Assembly (NCBI RefSeq): GCF_031460495.1
Contig: NZ_JAVKTS010000004.1
Location: 1-64,000, forward strand
Length of the DNA: 64,000 nt
Origin: Tissierella sp.
GTDB lineage: Bacteria; Bacillota; Clostridia; Tissierellales; Tissierellaceae
Direction: 5' to 3'
Shown here: piece after piece, positions 51,184 through 61,250 of the stretch
Position numbering within the stretch: position 1 is the stretch's first letter
Layout of the letters: each line of letters opens with the position of its first letter
Program-made: the position numbers and the translations under genes
The notes under the pieces: model-generated
Databases searched by the model: none
What the model was told of the DNA's origin: nothing
What the model saw: the letters and a program-made list of their open reading frames with translations, nothing else

Positions 51184-52215
51184 ATGGGACTATTTAGTGG
51201 ATTTGTAAAAGACTTAGGAATAGATCTAGGAACAGCAAATACTTTAGTTTATATAAAAGGTAAAGGGGTTGTAGCTAGGGAACCTTCAGTAGTGGCAATT
51301 CAAACTAATACTAGACAGGTATTAGCCGTAGGTGAAGAAGCAAAGAAAATGATTGGTAGAACTCCTGGTAATATTGTTGCAATTAGGCCTTTAAAGGATG
51401 GAGTAATTGCTGATTTTGATGTTACTAAAAGTATGTTAAAATATTTTATTAGAAAAGCAACAAAAAGGAAGACCTTCTTTCAACCTAGGGTTGTAGTTTG
51501 TGTACCTAGTGGAGTAACAGAAGTTGAGAAAAGAGCTGTTGAAGAGGCAGCAATACATGCAGGTGCAAGAGATGCATATTTAATTGAAGAACCAATGGCA
51601 GCAGCTATAGGCTCTGGACTACCTGTTCAAGATGCAACTGGTTCTATGGTAGTTGATATTGGAGGAGGTACTACAGAAGTAGCTATTATATCTTTAGGTG
51701 GTATAGTTACATCCAAATCCATAAGAGTAGGTGGAGATGAGTTAGATGAATCAATTGTTAGCTTTATCAAGAAGGAGTATAGTTTAATGATTGGTGAAAG
51801 AACTGCTGAAGAGGTAAAGATAACTATTGGATCAGCTTTATCAGATTCAGGGCTAGGTACTATGCAAATAAGAGGTAGAGATATGATTACTGGATTACCT
51901 AAGACTATAGAAGTAAGCTCTAAAGAAATATATGCAGCTATGAAGGAGCCAATTTTTAATATCTTAGAAGCAATCAAATCTACTTTAGAAAAAACGCCAC
52001 CAGAACTAGCTTCTGATGTAATGGAGTTAGGGATAATGCTTACAGGAGGCGGAGCACTTTTAGATGGCTTAGATAAATTAATCAATGATGAAACAGGAAT
52101 GCCTGTGCATATAGCGGAGAGTCCTTTAGATTGTGTGGCAATAGGGACTGGAAAAGCATTAGATAGCATTGATATACTTAAAAAAACTTTATCAAATAAT
52201 AAAAGAATAAATTAA
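51184..52215 (+). CDS. mreB: Rod-shape determining protein MreB
   Basis: A 343-aa actin-like ATPase. Phosphate loop 1 is [12 protein letters not shown] and phosphate loop 2 is [12 protein letters not shown], with the adenosine motif [11 protein letters not shown]. It forms membrane filaments that steer cell-wall synthesis. The ATG at 51184 follows AAGGAAGGAG. Confidence 0.96.
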   Translation: MGLFSGFVKDLGIDLGTANTLVYIKGKGVVAREPSVVAIQTNTRQVLAVGEEAKKMIGRTPGNIVAIRPLKDGVIADFDVTKSMLKYFIRKATKRKTFFQPRVVVCVPSGVTEVEKRAVEEAAIHAGARDAYLIEEPMAAAIGSGLPVQDATGSMVVDIGGGTTEVAIISLGGIVTSKSIRVGGDELDESIVSFIKKEYSLMIGERTAEEVKITIGSALSDSGLGTMQIRGRDMITGLPKTIEVSSKEIYAAMKEPIFNILEAIKSTLEKTPPELASDVMELGIMLTGGGALLDGLDKLINDETGMPVHIAESPLDCVAIGTGKALDSIDILKKTLSNNKRIN

Positions 52216-52226
52216 GTGGTGATATT

Positions 52227-53057
52227 ATGTCCTTTTTCAACAGGAATAAAGAACGAATGATGGTAGCATCTGTTGCTATCATTCTCCTTGTTCTAATTGG
52301 CGTTACTAGTACAGAAAGAATGGCATTGACCAAGGTGGAGAAAATAATAGGTAATATTCTTACCCCCATAGGAAAAATCTCTAATTCAGTGGGAGAAAAT
52401 CTTTCTGTTTTTTTTGAAGACCTTAGAAATATTAGTAGTTTAAAGGCAGAGAATGAGGAACTTAAAAAGCAAATTGTAGTTTTGGAAGATGAGAATAGGA
52501 GTTACTTAAATCTTATTGGAAAAACTGACTATTTAAAAAGCGAATACAAGCTACTAAATTCAACTACCTATAATTTACTAAAAGCTCAAATTGTAGGGAA
52601 AGAACCAGACAATCGATTTGATAGATTTACCATTGATAAAGGGATAAATGACAAGATAAAGAAAGGTGATACTGTTATCCAAGGAGTTGAATTAGATCAG
52701 AATACTGTAATTGAAGGAATAGTAGGTCGTGTTATAGAGGTTGGTGACAATTGGGCAAAGATAATCACAGTTGAATTGAGTAATGTTTCCTTTAAGATAC
52801 TAAGAACTCAAGATGGTGGGATTATTTCAGGTAGTACAGACGGTAGGATATCTGGATATCTTTTTGACAACAAAGCCGATGTAATAAAAGGAGACAAGCT
52901 TTTTACTTCTGGATTAGGTGGTGCTTATGTAAGTGATATATATATAGGTGAAGTGGATGAAGTAATTAGTGGGGATGAAGATTTAACTAAGAGAATACAT
53001 GTTAAGCCAGCAATAAATTTTAAAAAGTTATATAATGTGTATGTAATATCTAATTAA
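52227..53057 (+). CDS. mreC: Rod-shape determining protein MreC
   Basis: A 276-aa protein with one N-terminal helix, a coiled coil (residues about 65-95, ELKKQIVVLEDENRSYL) and two beta-barrel subdomains (FDRFTIDKGINDKIKKGDTV). It bridges MreB and the PBP2 transpeptidase outside the membrane. Confidence 0.93.
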   Translation: MSFFNRNKERMMVASVAIILLVLIGVTSTERMALTKVEKIIGNILTPIGKISNSVGENLSVFFEDLRNISSLKAENEELKKQIVVLEDENRSYLNLIGKTDYLKSEYKLLNSTTYNLLKAQIVGKEPDNRFDRFTIDKGINDKIKKGDTVIQGVELDQNTVIEGIVGRVIEVGDNWAKIITVELSNVSFKILRTQDGGIISGSTDGRISGYLFDNKADVIKGDKLFTSGLGGAYVSDIYIGEVDEVISGDEDLTKRIHVKPAINFKKLYNVYVISN

Positions 53058-53072
53058 GGTTGAGTGATAAAT

Positions 53073-53573
53073 ATGATTATATTAATACTGGCGTTGGCAA
53101 TTTTGGTAAACTTCTTTTTACAGAGTTCTATTTTACCATATATTAGTATCTTGGGGGTTGTACCTAATACAGCCCTTCTTATAGTTATATCTATTGCTTT
53201 ATTTAAAGGAAGATTTTATGGAGGAGTTATAGGGATAATGATTGGTTTGATTCAGGACATTGTTTTCAGCCCTATAATAGGAATAAACTCATTCATTTAT
53301 TTTTTTATAGGCTATTCTGTTGGATTAATTGAGAATAAGTTAACTAGGGATAATGCTCTTATTCCCTTACTATTTTCTATAATTGGCATTATTTTTTACA
53401 ACTTTTCCTATTATGTTTTCATGTTTTTTCTTTCCCGGGATATTCCATTTTTATCATTTGCTAAAGATGTACTATTGATAGAGATATTATATACGGGAGT
53501 TTTATCTATTCCTATATATAAGATATTTTCAAAGATTTTTGTGGTGCCAACTATAAATTTTGGCAAAAGATAG
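53073..53573 (+). CDS. mreD: Rod-shape determining protein MreD
   Basis: A 166-aa polytopic membrane protein with five helices, including the family's GFIGLIQD-like GLIQDIVFSPIIGINSF. The ATG at 53073 is the start I prefer over a GTG nine bases earlier. Confidence 0.88.
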   Translation: MIILILALAILVNFFLQSSILPYISILGVVPNTALLIVISIALFKGRFYGGVIGIMIGLIQDIVFSPIIGINSFIYFFIGYSVGLIENKLTRDNALIPLLFSIIGIIFYNFSYYVFMFFLSRDIPFLSFAKDVLLIEILYTGVLSIPIYKIFSKIFVVPTINFGKR

Positions 53574-53585
53574 AGGTGAGTGAAT

Positions 53586-56500
53586 ATGAAATTATTAGAA
53601 AAAATATTTAACAGGTATAATATACTTTCCTATATTATTATATTTTTGATGATTGTTCTATCTGTTAGATTAGCAACGCTAACAATAGCCCAAGGGGATT
53701 ACTATAGGGATATATCTGACAATAAAAGACTGAAAGAGATATATACAACTGCACCACGAGGAGAAATAAGAGATAGGTATGGCAGACTCTTAGCCGGAAA
53801 TAAACCAAGCTTTACAGTACAAATTTTAAAAGATGAACTAAATATAAAAGACACAGATAAAAAAAACAATGCATTATTATCTATAATTAGATTATTAGAA
53901 GAAGATGGGATTAGCTATGCTGATGAGTTCCCTATTAATTTAAATGTATTTAAATATAAAGATGAAGAAAGCTATTTAAATGAGGAAATTAACCCAGATG
54001 ATAAAGTAGTTGATATAATAATCAATCATAATATATTGCCTGAATTATTATATACATATTATATTCACCCTGAATATGATGAACACTATAAATTTACAAC
54101 TATTGAAAGGGCAATTAATTCTTTAAGAGATAAAGGAATCGAAGTTCCTATTACAATAAATGAGAATGATTCTATTAGTATTGAATACAGAGCAACAGAT
54201 GAACTTAGCGGATGGAAAAACAAAAATGGAATATCAAATGAACTATCACCAGTTGAAGCAATAGTTAAGCTAATTGGCGACGATAAGACTTTAATTAGAA
54301 AAATAATAGATCATCCATTATCTAGGAAATTAGCCTATGACATAATGGTTGAAAAAAATATAGATGATAATATTACCATGGAAGAGTATTCTTTATCATA
54401 TGATGAAGAGTATAAAAATCAAAAAAGAGCATTAATGAGTTCTTACATTGAAGTAACCCAAGAAACAACTGCAAAAGAGGATTTTGCAAATATTGTTATT
54501 AATTCTTCTCTTAACAATTTGTTGGAAAAGCTAGTCATAAGTGAAGATGAAAAAGGTAAAGAAGAAGTTTTAATACCAGGTAAAATTCTACTTGATATGA
54601 TATCTAAAGAAAAAGATATACCTGTAACAATTGAATTAAGTGAAGATAAATCAACTGCAATATATAAATATATAGGAGACAATAATATTGGTGATAAAAC
54701 AGCTATAGATATTCTAATTGAGTATGGGAAAGAATTTAACTTACTTGAGGACTTTATAACTAGTGATGAAATAAAATCTTTAGCACAAGAAGAACTATTG
54801 AGGCTTGGAATAAATACAAAGATTTCAATTGCTAAGGGTTTTGAATATGTATCTATAAATAACAAAAATAATTGGTTTACATCTAATAAAATTAAAGAAG
54901 GAAGTAATACTGAAGAAGCATTTAATCAAATTAAAAAAAGATATGATGTGTCTGAAGGATTGAGCATGTATGAATCTAGAGGTATTTTAAGACTCTATGA
55001 ACAGCTTAATAAACAAGGTCATATGGCTTATCAACCAATAAATATTGCCTATAACATACAGGATTCAACTGTTGCAAAAATTGAGGAAGGATTATCAGAA
55101 CAACCTGGGATACAAGTTTCTATTGAACCTGTTAGATATTATCCAGAAGGAACTACTGCTGCTCACATACTAGGATATTTAGGGAAAATCAGTCAAACTT
55201 CAGAAATAAAAAAATATGTTGAAGAGAATAATTATTCGCCTAATGATATTATTGGGAAAACAGGGATTGAAGAGAGTTTTGAAGATTACCTAAAGGGTGA
55301 GAATGGAATAAAGACAGTAGAAGTAGATGTAATTGGAAATACTACAAATGTACTTGACGAAATAAAACCAGTACCAGGAAATAATATTTACTTAACTATT
55401 GATAAGAACCTACAAAAAACTGCAGAAGATTCCATGAAACAAACATTGGATAAAATTAGTACTGGTGGTATTTATGAAAGCAAATGGGGAGACTACCAAT
55501 TTGGCACCAATAGGAAAAAGGGAAGACCATATGAAAATGCTACATCTGGTGCAGTTGTGGCAATAGATGTAAAAACAGGAGATACTCTTGCATCTGTAAG
55601 TTATCCATCCTATGATCCTAATTTATTTGCTACAGGAATTTCAAATGCTGATTGGCTAAGTTTGTTTCCAGAAAATGATAAGGATCCATTAGCCCCAAGG
55701 CCATTATATAATGTGGCAACTCAAACAGCAGTACAACCTGGTTCAATTTTTAAGATGGTAACTGCATTAGCAGCATTGGAGAAGGGGTTAAGCCCTACAA
55801 AGACCATTAGGGATATGGGTTACGTAGAAATAGGTAATACTCGATTTGGATGTTGGATTTGGAACCAAAGCCACGGGACCCATGGACATGTAAATGTATA
55901 TGAAGCCATTAGGGATTCATGTAACTATTATTTTTATTCCTTAGCTTTGGGTAAGAATCAAAGAACAGGAGAAAACTTGGGTATCAAAGTGGAAATAGAA
56001 GATATTGTAAATTTATCTAAACAATTGGGACTAAACGATAAAACAGGAATAGAAATCAATATCCCTGTTGAGTTTTCAGGAGGAGTACCCAATCCTCAAC
56101 AAAAGATAATTATTACTAAAAATTCATTAAGATACTATCTAAAAAGGAATATATTTAAATATATTAAAGAAGATATAGTGATGACTGAGGACGATACTGC
56201 TCTGGTAATTGAAGATATAGTAAATTGGACAGATTTGGAAGAGCCATTGACTAGGGGCGAAGTTATTAGAAGATTAGATGCATTTGGTATATATCCAGAA
56301 AAGGTGTTGGCTGGTGAAAGGGAAGGTTTGGCTGATAAAATCAAGTACACATATTTAAACCAAGCAGGCTGGAATATATCAGATACAATAAATGTTACTA
56401 TCGGTCAGGGACAGAGTTCATATACGCCTATACAAATGGCAAATTATATTGCAACTATTTCCAATGGTGGTTATAGAAATAAAGCTACTTTGATTGATAA

Positions 56501-56918
56501 TATCAAGAATTATAATAATTCTAAAACAGTATTTGAAAACCAAGTAGAAACTGAAAAAATAGAACTAAATAATTATGAAAACCTAGAACATATTAAAAAA
56601 GGTATGCTGTCAGTATCCAATGATGGTTCAATGAGGAGAGTTTTTTCATCTTTACCTGTTCAAGTAGGGTCCAAGACAGGTACTGCGCAAAAATCAGGAA
56701 TTAACCCTTCGACTGGTGATACTTATGATGATTTTGCATGGTTTGTTGCATTTGCACCATACGATGATCCTGAGATAGCAGTGGCAGTGGTGATTTTCCA
56801 AGGAGGAAGTGGTGGATATGGAGCACCTTTGGCTAGGGATATTATTGCAGAATATCTTGGTTTAAATGCAGTTGAAACTAAAGAAGCATTACCAATTAGA
56901 AACATTTTAGCAAGATAA
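53586..56918 (+). CDS. mrdA: Penicillin-binding protein 2 (MrdA-like), long form
   Basis: A 1110-aa class B transpeptidase, against a usual 650-750. One N-terminal helix is followed by the pedestal start PRGEIRDRYGRLLAGNKPSF. Then comes about 350 residues of insertion, acidic and asparagine-rich, with an internal repeat (IEVPITINENDS near 195, KDIPVTIELSEDKS near 345). The pedestal resumes at YYPEGTTAAHILGY. Catalytic motifs are SIFK (S720), SCN (S778) and KTGTAQ (K1030). A second insertion sits between SCN and KTG. It crosslinks side-wall peptidoglycan with MreBCD and probably RodA. Confidence 0.92.
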   Translation: MKLLEKIFNRYNILSYIIIFLMIVLSVRLATLTIAQGDYYRDISDNKRLKEIYTTAPRGEIRDRYGRLLAGNKPSFTVQILKDELNIKDTDKKNNALLSIIRLLEEDGISYADEFPINLNVFKYKDEESYLNEEINPDDKVVDIIINHNILPELLYTYYIHPEYDEHYKFTTIERAINSLRDKGIEVPITINENDSISIEYRATDELSGWKNKNGISNELSPVEAIVKLIGDDKTLIRKIIDHPLSRKLAYDIMVEKNIDDNITMEEYSLSYDEEYKNQKRALMSSYIEVTQETTAKEDFANIVINSSLNNLLEKLVISEDEKGKEEVLIPGKILLDMISKEKDIPVTIELSEDKSTAIYKYIGDNNIGDKTAIDILIEYGKEFNLLEDFITSDEIKSLAQEELLRLGINTKISIAKGFEYVSINNKNNWFTSNKIKEGSNTEEAFNQIKKRYDVSEGLSMYESRGILRLYEQLNKQGHMAYQPINIAYNIQDSTVAKIEEGLSEQPGIQVSIEPVRYYPEGTTAAHILGYLGKISQTSEIKKYVEENNYSPNDIIGKTGIEESFEDYLKGENGIKTVEVDVIGNTTNVLDEIKPVPGNNIYLTIDKNLQKTAEDSMKQTLDKISTGGIYESKWGDYQFGTNRKKGRPYENATSGAVVAIDVKTGDTLASVSYPSYDPNLFATGISNADWLSLFPENDKDPLAPRPLYNVATQTAVQPGSIFKMVTALAALEKGLSPTKTIRDMGYVEIGNTRFGCWIWNQSHGTHGHVNVYEAIRDSCNYYFYSLALGKNQRTGENLGIKVEIEDIVNLSKQLGLNDKTGIEINIPVEFSGGVPNPQQKIIITKNSLRYYLKRNIFKYIKEDIVMTEDDTALVIEDIVNWTDLEEPLTRGEVIRRLDAFGIYPEKVLAGEREGLADKIKYTYLNQAGWNISDTINVTIGQGQSSYTPIQMANYIATISNGGYRNKATLIDNIKNYNNSKTVFENQVETEKIELNNYENLEHIKKGMLSVSNDGSMRRVFSSLPVQVGSKTGTAQKSGINPSTGDTYDDFAWFVAFAPYDDPEIAVAVVIFQGGSGGYGAPLARDIIAEYLGLNAVETKEALPIRNILAR

Positions 56919-56957
56919 AAGCACGATAATTTAACTATTGTGGAGGTACTAATTAAA

Positions 56958-57632
56958 TTGAGAGAAGAACTAATTACATTTAAAGGCGTAAGGGAAGGAA
57001 TATTTGTAAATGTAGAAGGTACTAGTTTATTAGATGTAAAAAATGATCTAGATACAAAGTTGAAAGATACAATTAATTTTTATCGTGGCACAAAACTTCT
57101 TGGTGTAAAATCTGATTCGATGCCTCCTGAGGATATAATGGAATTGAAGATGATTTTAAAATATAAGTATGATTTCATAGTCTCAAATGATGAACTACCA
57201 CAGCATATTACAGAGATACCTTCAAAATCCAAGGATGAAAGTATGGAAGAGAATGACATGAATAATAAGGGCAGTATTTTTGAAGGTATTGAATGTGGAA
57301 TGACAAGGTTTGTAAATGGGACATTAAGATCAGGGCAAGTAGTCGAATATAATGGTAATATAGTTATAATTGGCGATGTTAACCCTGGTGCCTTGATAGT
57401 GGCTAATGGCAATATAATAGTCCTTGGCACACTTAGAGGTGTAGCACATGCAGGAATGAATGGAAATCTAAATTCCATAGTAGCTTCATACAACTTGCAG
57501 CCTACACAGCTTCGTATCGGAGATAAGATTTCCAGGTCTCCTGATGAATACTCTGAGTCCTTTAGAGTACCAGAGGTAGCAAAGATTAAGGATGGGGAAG
57601 TAATAATTGAACCTTATTTACCTAATAAATAA
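56958..57632 (+). CDS. minC: Septum site-determining protein MinC
   Basis: A 224-aa protein with an N-terminal domain and the C-terminal beta-helix NGNIVIIGDVNPGALIVANGNIIVLGTLRGVAHAG. It inhibits FtsZ ring assembly with MinD. Start taken as TTG 56958 after GGAGG with an 11-base gap; GTG 56940 overlaps the site. Confidence 0.93.
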   Translation: MREELITFKGVREGIFVNVEGTSLLDVKNDLDTKLKDTINFYRGTKLLGVKSDSMPPEDIMELKMILKYKYDFIVSNDELPQHITEIPSKSKDESMEENDMNNKGSIFEGIECGMTRFVNGTLRSGQVVEYNGNIVIIGDVNPGALIVANGNIIVLGTLRGVAHAGMNGNLNSIVASYNLQPTQLRIGDKISRSPDEYSESFRVPEVAKIKDGEVIIEPYLPNK

Positions 57633-57650
57633 TTAAAGGGAGGATAATAA

Positions 57651-58463
57651 ATGGATAATGAAAAATTGGGAACTGCCATAGTTGTTACTTCAGGGAAGGG
57701 CGGCGTTGGTAAAACAACTACATCCGCAAACCTTGGGACAGGCTTAGCTATTCTAGGGAATTCTATTGTAATTGTAGATGCAGATATTGGACTTAGAAAC
57801 CTTGATGTTGTTATGGGACTTGAGAACAGAATAGTTTATGATATAGTAGATGTTGTAGATAAAAATTGTAGACTAAAGCAAGCCCTAATAAGAGATAAAA
57901 GATATGATAAACTATATCTTCTGCCTGCTGCTCAAACAAAGGACAAGTCTGCTGTGAGCCCTGAGCAAATGCTTGATTTAGTAAATGAGCTTAAAAAAGA
58001 ATTTGATTTTATAATTATTGATTCACCAGCAGGAATAGAACAAGGATTTCAAAATTCAATAGCAGGTGCTGACATGGCTATTATTGTAACAACGCCTGAG
58101 ATTTCTGCAGTAAGAGATGCAGATAGAGTAATTGGATTGCTAGAATCTAAGGGTATACATAAACCCAAATTAATAATTAATAGAATTAGGCATGAGATGG
58201 TTAAGAGAGGAGATATGATGAATATAGAAGATATCATAGATATCCTTGCCATTGATTTACTAGGAATAGTTCCAGACGATGAAGCTATAGTTATATCTAC
58301 CAACAAAGGTGAACCAGTTGTAACAGATGAAAAAGCTTTATCTGGAAAAGCTTATAGGAATATTGCAAAGCGGATAACAGGAGAAGAAGTAGAATTATTA
58401 GATTTATCCATTGGAGAAGAAGGAAAGTTTAGCAAAATAATGAAATTACTATTCGGAAAATAG
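57651..58463 (+). CDS. minD: Septum site-determining ATPase MinD
   Basis: A 270-aa ParA-type ATPase with the deviant Walker A GKGGVGKTT at residues 15-23 and a C-terminal amphipathic membrane-targeting helix (GKFSKIMKLLFGK). It recruits MinC to the poles. Confidence 0.96.
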   Translation: MDNEKLGTAIVVTSGKGGVGKTTTSANLGTGLAILGNSIVIVDADIGLRNLDVVMGLENRIVYDIVDVVDKNCRLKQALIRDKRYDKLYLLPAAQTKDKSAVSPEQMLDLVNELKKEFDFIIIDSPAGIEQGFQNSIAGADMAIIVTTPEISAVRDADRVIGLLESKGIHKPKLIINRIRHEMVKRGDMMNIEDIIDILAIDLLGIVPDDEAIVISTNKGEPVVTDEKALSGKAYRNIAKRITGEEVELLDLSIGEEGKFSKIMKLLFGK

Positions 58464-58473
58464 GAGGGAGATT

Positions 58474-58752
58474 ATGGATATCTTTAAACTTTTTAATAGA
58501 AAAGAAGAGAAAAGTAAAAATGTTGCAAAAGAAAGACTAAAACTTGTACTAGTACATGATAGAGCAGATCTCTCACCTAAATTCTTAGATATGATTAAAG
58601 GTGATATCATTAGGGTAATATCTCAATACGCTGATATTGATGAAGAAGGATTAGATATAAAACTGACAAGAATGAAAAGAGATGTGGATAGTACTACGAT
58701 ATCTGCCTTAGTTGCAAACATTCCTATAGTTAGAGTAAAAGATAACAATTAA
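58474..58752 (+). CDS. minE: Cell division topological factor MinE
   Basis: A 92-aa protein with the anti-MinCD helix (AKERLKLVLVHDRADLSP) and the topology domain after it. Presence of MinE beside MinCD means this organism probably uses the oscillating Min system found in many Clostridia, where Bacillus uses DivIVA. Confidence 0.95.
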   Translation: MDIFKLFNRKEEKSKNVAKERLKLVLVHDRADLSPKFLDMIKGDIIRVISQYADIDEEGLDIKLTRMKRDVDSTTISALVANIPIVRVKDNN

Positions 58753-58765
58753 AAGTAATTAGGTA

Positions 58766-58794
58766 TTGATATTTTTTAATCTATCAAGTATAAT
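58766..58794 (+). promoter_or_regulatory. Promoter of the FMN-binding lipoprotein gene
   Basis: TTGATA, 17-bp spacer, perfect TATAAT, 55 bases before the ATG. It makes this gene independent of the min operon. Confidence 0.75.
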
Positions 58795-58848
58795 AATTTA
58801 GTGTATGAAACTAAAGAAAAATATTATTTTATTAACAGGAGGAAGAAA

Positions 58849-59652
58849 ATGAAAAGTAAATTTTTAGTATTAGCATTAGTTTTAGTGCTTGCTGCTGCAG
58901 TTTTTACAGGATGTACAAAAGAGGCTGCAAAGCCAGCACCAGTTGATGAAAGCAAGCCAGGTGCAGTTACAGATGTAGCAAAAGGTGACTTAGTAGATGG
59001 AACTTATTTAGTAAAGACAGAAGTTAGTGACCATGCTAATTTTTCAATGGCAACATTAGTAGTAAAAGATGGACAAGTATCCTCATTAAATTATAATGAG
59101 TATTTAGCAGGATCAGGAGAAGCAAAAAATGAATCAAACTATCCATATGCTGATGGTATTGCAGTAATCAAAGATTTGAATGCTCAATTCAATGAGAAAA
59201 AAGATCTTAATGCTGTAGATTTTGATGCAGTATCTGGGGCAACTAGTACAAAAGGTACTTTCAAAGAAATAACTACTTCTTTACTTGAAAAAGCTGAAAA
59301 AGGTGAAGCTTATACACCAGTATACAAAGATGGTACTTATGAAGCAAAAGCTAAAGAAGCTAGTCATGGTTGGTTAGCACAAGTAGCTGTAAAAGTTCAA
59401 GATGGTCAAATCGTTGGTGTTGATTATGTTGAATTAGCAGTAGAAGAATCTGAAGGCGTTAAAGTAGGAGATGCAAAAACTGCAGAAAACTATTCATATG
59501 CAGCTCCATTTGAAGTAGTTCCAGCAGTTCAAAAGTTAATCATTGACAACAATGGAACAGAAAATCTTAATGTAGATGGTATTGCAGGTGCAACAAATAC
59601 TAGAGATGGCATGTTAGAACTAGTTAACGAAGCTTTAAGCACAGCTAAATAA
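58849..59652 (+). CDS. Two-domain FMN-binding lipoprotein (PplA-like)
   Basis: A 267-aa lipoprotein with lipobox VFTGC (C22) and two FMN_bind domains. Motifs DAVSGATSTKG (target T132) and DGIAGATNTRDG (target T249) are ApbE flavinylation sites. Listeria PplA has this same two-domain build and carries electrons outside the cell. The start at 58849 follows ACAGGAGGAAG; the longer frame has no ribosome site. ApbE follows in the same direction. Confidence 0.9.
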   Translation: MKSKFLVLALVLVLAAAVFTGCTKEAAKPAPVDESKPGAVTDVAKGDLVDGTYLVKTEVSDHANFSMATLVVKDGQVSSLNYNEYLAGSGEAKNESNYPYADGIAVIKDLNAQFNEKKDLNAVDFDAVSGATSTKGTFKEITTSLLEKAEKGEAYTPVYKDGTYEAKAKEASHGWLAQVAVKVQDGQIVGVDYVELAVEESEGVKVGDAKTAENYSYAAPFEVVPAVQKLIIDNNGTENLNVDGIAGATNTRDGMLELVNEALSTAK

Positions 59653-59657
59653 TATAG

Positions 59658-59687
59658 AAAACCCTAACTTTATAGTTGGGGTTTTTT
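59658..59687 (+). terminator. Terminator between the FMN lipoprotein and apbE
   Basis: Eleven-bp stem AAAACCCTAAC/GTTGGGGTTTT with a wobble, then T run. It would make the lipoprotein the main product and let read-through supply ApbE. Confidence 0.75.
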
Positions 59688-59709
59688 AAAACAATTTGGA
59701 GTTGATAAT

Positions 59710-60762
59710 ATGAAATCAAAAAAATATATAGTTCCTATAATATTATTAGTCTTAATCATGACAGGATGTAAGAATAATCAAGGAGTTAACTCAGGCGAAC
59801 CACTATCTAGGACAGAGTTCTTAATGGATACTGTAATGACTGTTAGAATATATGACAATAAAAAAGAAAAAACTCTAGATAAAGTATTCAGCAGATTAGA
59901 GGAAATAGAATCTAAAATGAGTGCTACAATTGAATCTAGTGATGTTAATAAGATTAATGAAAATGCTGGTATAGAACCAGTTACAGTTCATCCAGACACA
60001 TATTTTGTTATAGAAAAAGCAATATACTATGCAGAGATTTCTGATGGAGCTTATGATCCTACAATAGCTCCATTGGTTGATTTGTGGGGAGTTAAATCGG
60101 GTGAAACTGAAAGGGATGAAATTCCTACAGATAAAGAGATTGAAAAAATAAAACCTCTTGTTGATTATAAGAATCTACAATTGCTAGAAAACAATAAAAT
60201 ATTCCTAAAAGAAAAACATACGAAGATTAACCTTGGGAGTATAGTAAAGGGATATGCAGCAGATGAAGTTAGAAGGATTTTACTAGAAAATGATGTAAAT
60301 ATAGCTATGATTGACTTAGGGGGCAATATCTTTGCCCATGGAGTTAAAGCTGATAACTCAAGTTGGAAAATTGGAATACAAAATCCCTTAGAGTATACAG
60401 GAAATTTTCTTGGAATACTTCAAGTAAAAGATAAATCCATAGTTACTTCTGGAGACTATGAGAGATATTTTATATATAATGACAAAAAATATCATCATAT
60501 ATTAGATACTACTACAGGATACCCAGTAGATAATGAAATAATGGGAGTAAGCATACTATCAGAAAAGTCTATAGATGGAGATTGTCTCTCAACAACATTA
60601 TTTGCCTTAGGACTTGATAAGGGAATGGAGCTAATTAATTCAATAGAAGGAGCAGAAGCAATCTTTATAGCAAAGGACAAGACCATATATTTATCAGAGG
60701 GAATAAAGGATAGTTTCATTTTATCAAATGTAAACGCAGGTTTTACCGTAAGAGATTATTAA
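59710..60762 (+). CDS. apbE: FAD:protein FMN transferase ApbE
   Basis: A 350-aa lipoprotein with lipobox IMTGC, so it works on the outer face. The family pattern is present: TEFLMDTVMTVRIY, YDPTIAPLVDLWG, NLGSIVKGYAAD and the GGNIF motif. It links FMN from FAD to threonine in SGAT motifs. Likely substrates are the neighbour lipoprotein, RnfG and RnfD. Confidence 0.94.
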   Translation: MKSKKYIVPIILLVLIMTGCKNNQGVNSGEPLSRTEFLMDTVMTVRIYDNKKEKTLDKVFSRLEEIESKMSATIESSDVNKINENAGIEPVTVHPDTYFVIEKAIYYAEISDGAYDPTIAPLVDLWGVKSGETERDEIPTDKEIEKIKPLVDYKNLQLLENNKIFLKEKHTKINLGSIVKGYAADEVRRILLENDVNIAMIDLGGNIFAHGVKADNSSWKIGIQNPLEYTGNFLGILQVKDKSIVTSGDYERYFIYNDKKYHHILDTTTGYPVDNEIMGVSILSEKSIDGDCLSTTLFALGLDKGMELINSIEGAEAIFIAKDKTIYLSEGIKDSFILSNVNAGFTVRDY

Positions 60763-60821
60763 TTTTGGTATAAAATCTACTCTTAGGAAATATTATATTA
60801 TTAACTAGGGTAGGTGATAAT

Positions 60822-61118
60822 ATGATTAAAAGATTGAATGGTGAAAAAAGATATTTTGGCTTTTCTAATAAATACTATAACAAGCTCTTAAATAGGATTG
60901 TATTTATTTTATTTACTTTATTAATTATACTTATTATTAAGATGGTTAATAATACTACTACAAACAGTATTATAAAAATTATTGAAAAGAATATATATTA
61001 TGATTTTAGTTTAAAAGAGGATGGAAATAAGATTAAAGATTATCTAATAAAAGCTGTAGATAACTCTAAAGATACTTTAGAAGAGTTAAATTTGAAGATA
61101 AATAAAAATTCACAATAA
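60822..61118 (+). CDS. Short single-span membrane protein, maybe a truncated SpoIVFA-like M23 protein
   Basis: A 98-aa protein with a basic N-terminus, one helix (residues about 26-43) and a charged tail. In many Clostridia the place between minCDE and the radical-SAM pair is taken by a membrane-anchored M23 (SpoIVFA-like) protein and the SpoIVFB-type M50 protease. This ORF would fit the N-terminal part of such an M23 protein with its catalytic domain gone, but that is inference. TAGGTGA precedes the ATG. Confidence 0.55.
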   Translation: MIKRLNGEKRYFGFSNKYYNKLLNRIVFILFTLLIILIIKMVNNTTTNSIIKIIEKNIYYDFSLKEDGNKIKDYLIKAVDNSKDTLEELNLKINKNSQ

Positions 61119-61131
61119 GTCTAAATTCTTA

Positions 61132-61150
61132 CCTCGGGAACTACCCGAGG
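61132..61150 (+). terminator. Terminator after the short membrane gene
   Basis: CCTCGGG/CCCGAGG stem with a 5-nt loop and a weak T/A tail. Confidence 0.65.
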
Positions 61151-61250
61151 TTTAAATTTTATGATATATCTAGAAGAAAAATTTATCCTACTAAAATTGG
61201 TATAAAAGTGTTAATATAGTATTTGAAGTATTTATGAAAGGTGGAAACTA

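Noticed and set aside
51627..52169. 180-codon minus-strand frame
   Set aside because: Shadow of mreB, whose ATP-binding motifs are all present in the plus frame.
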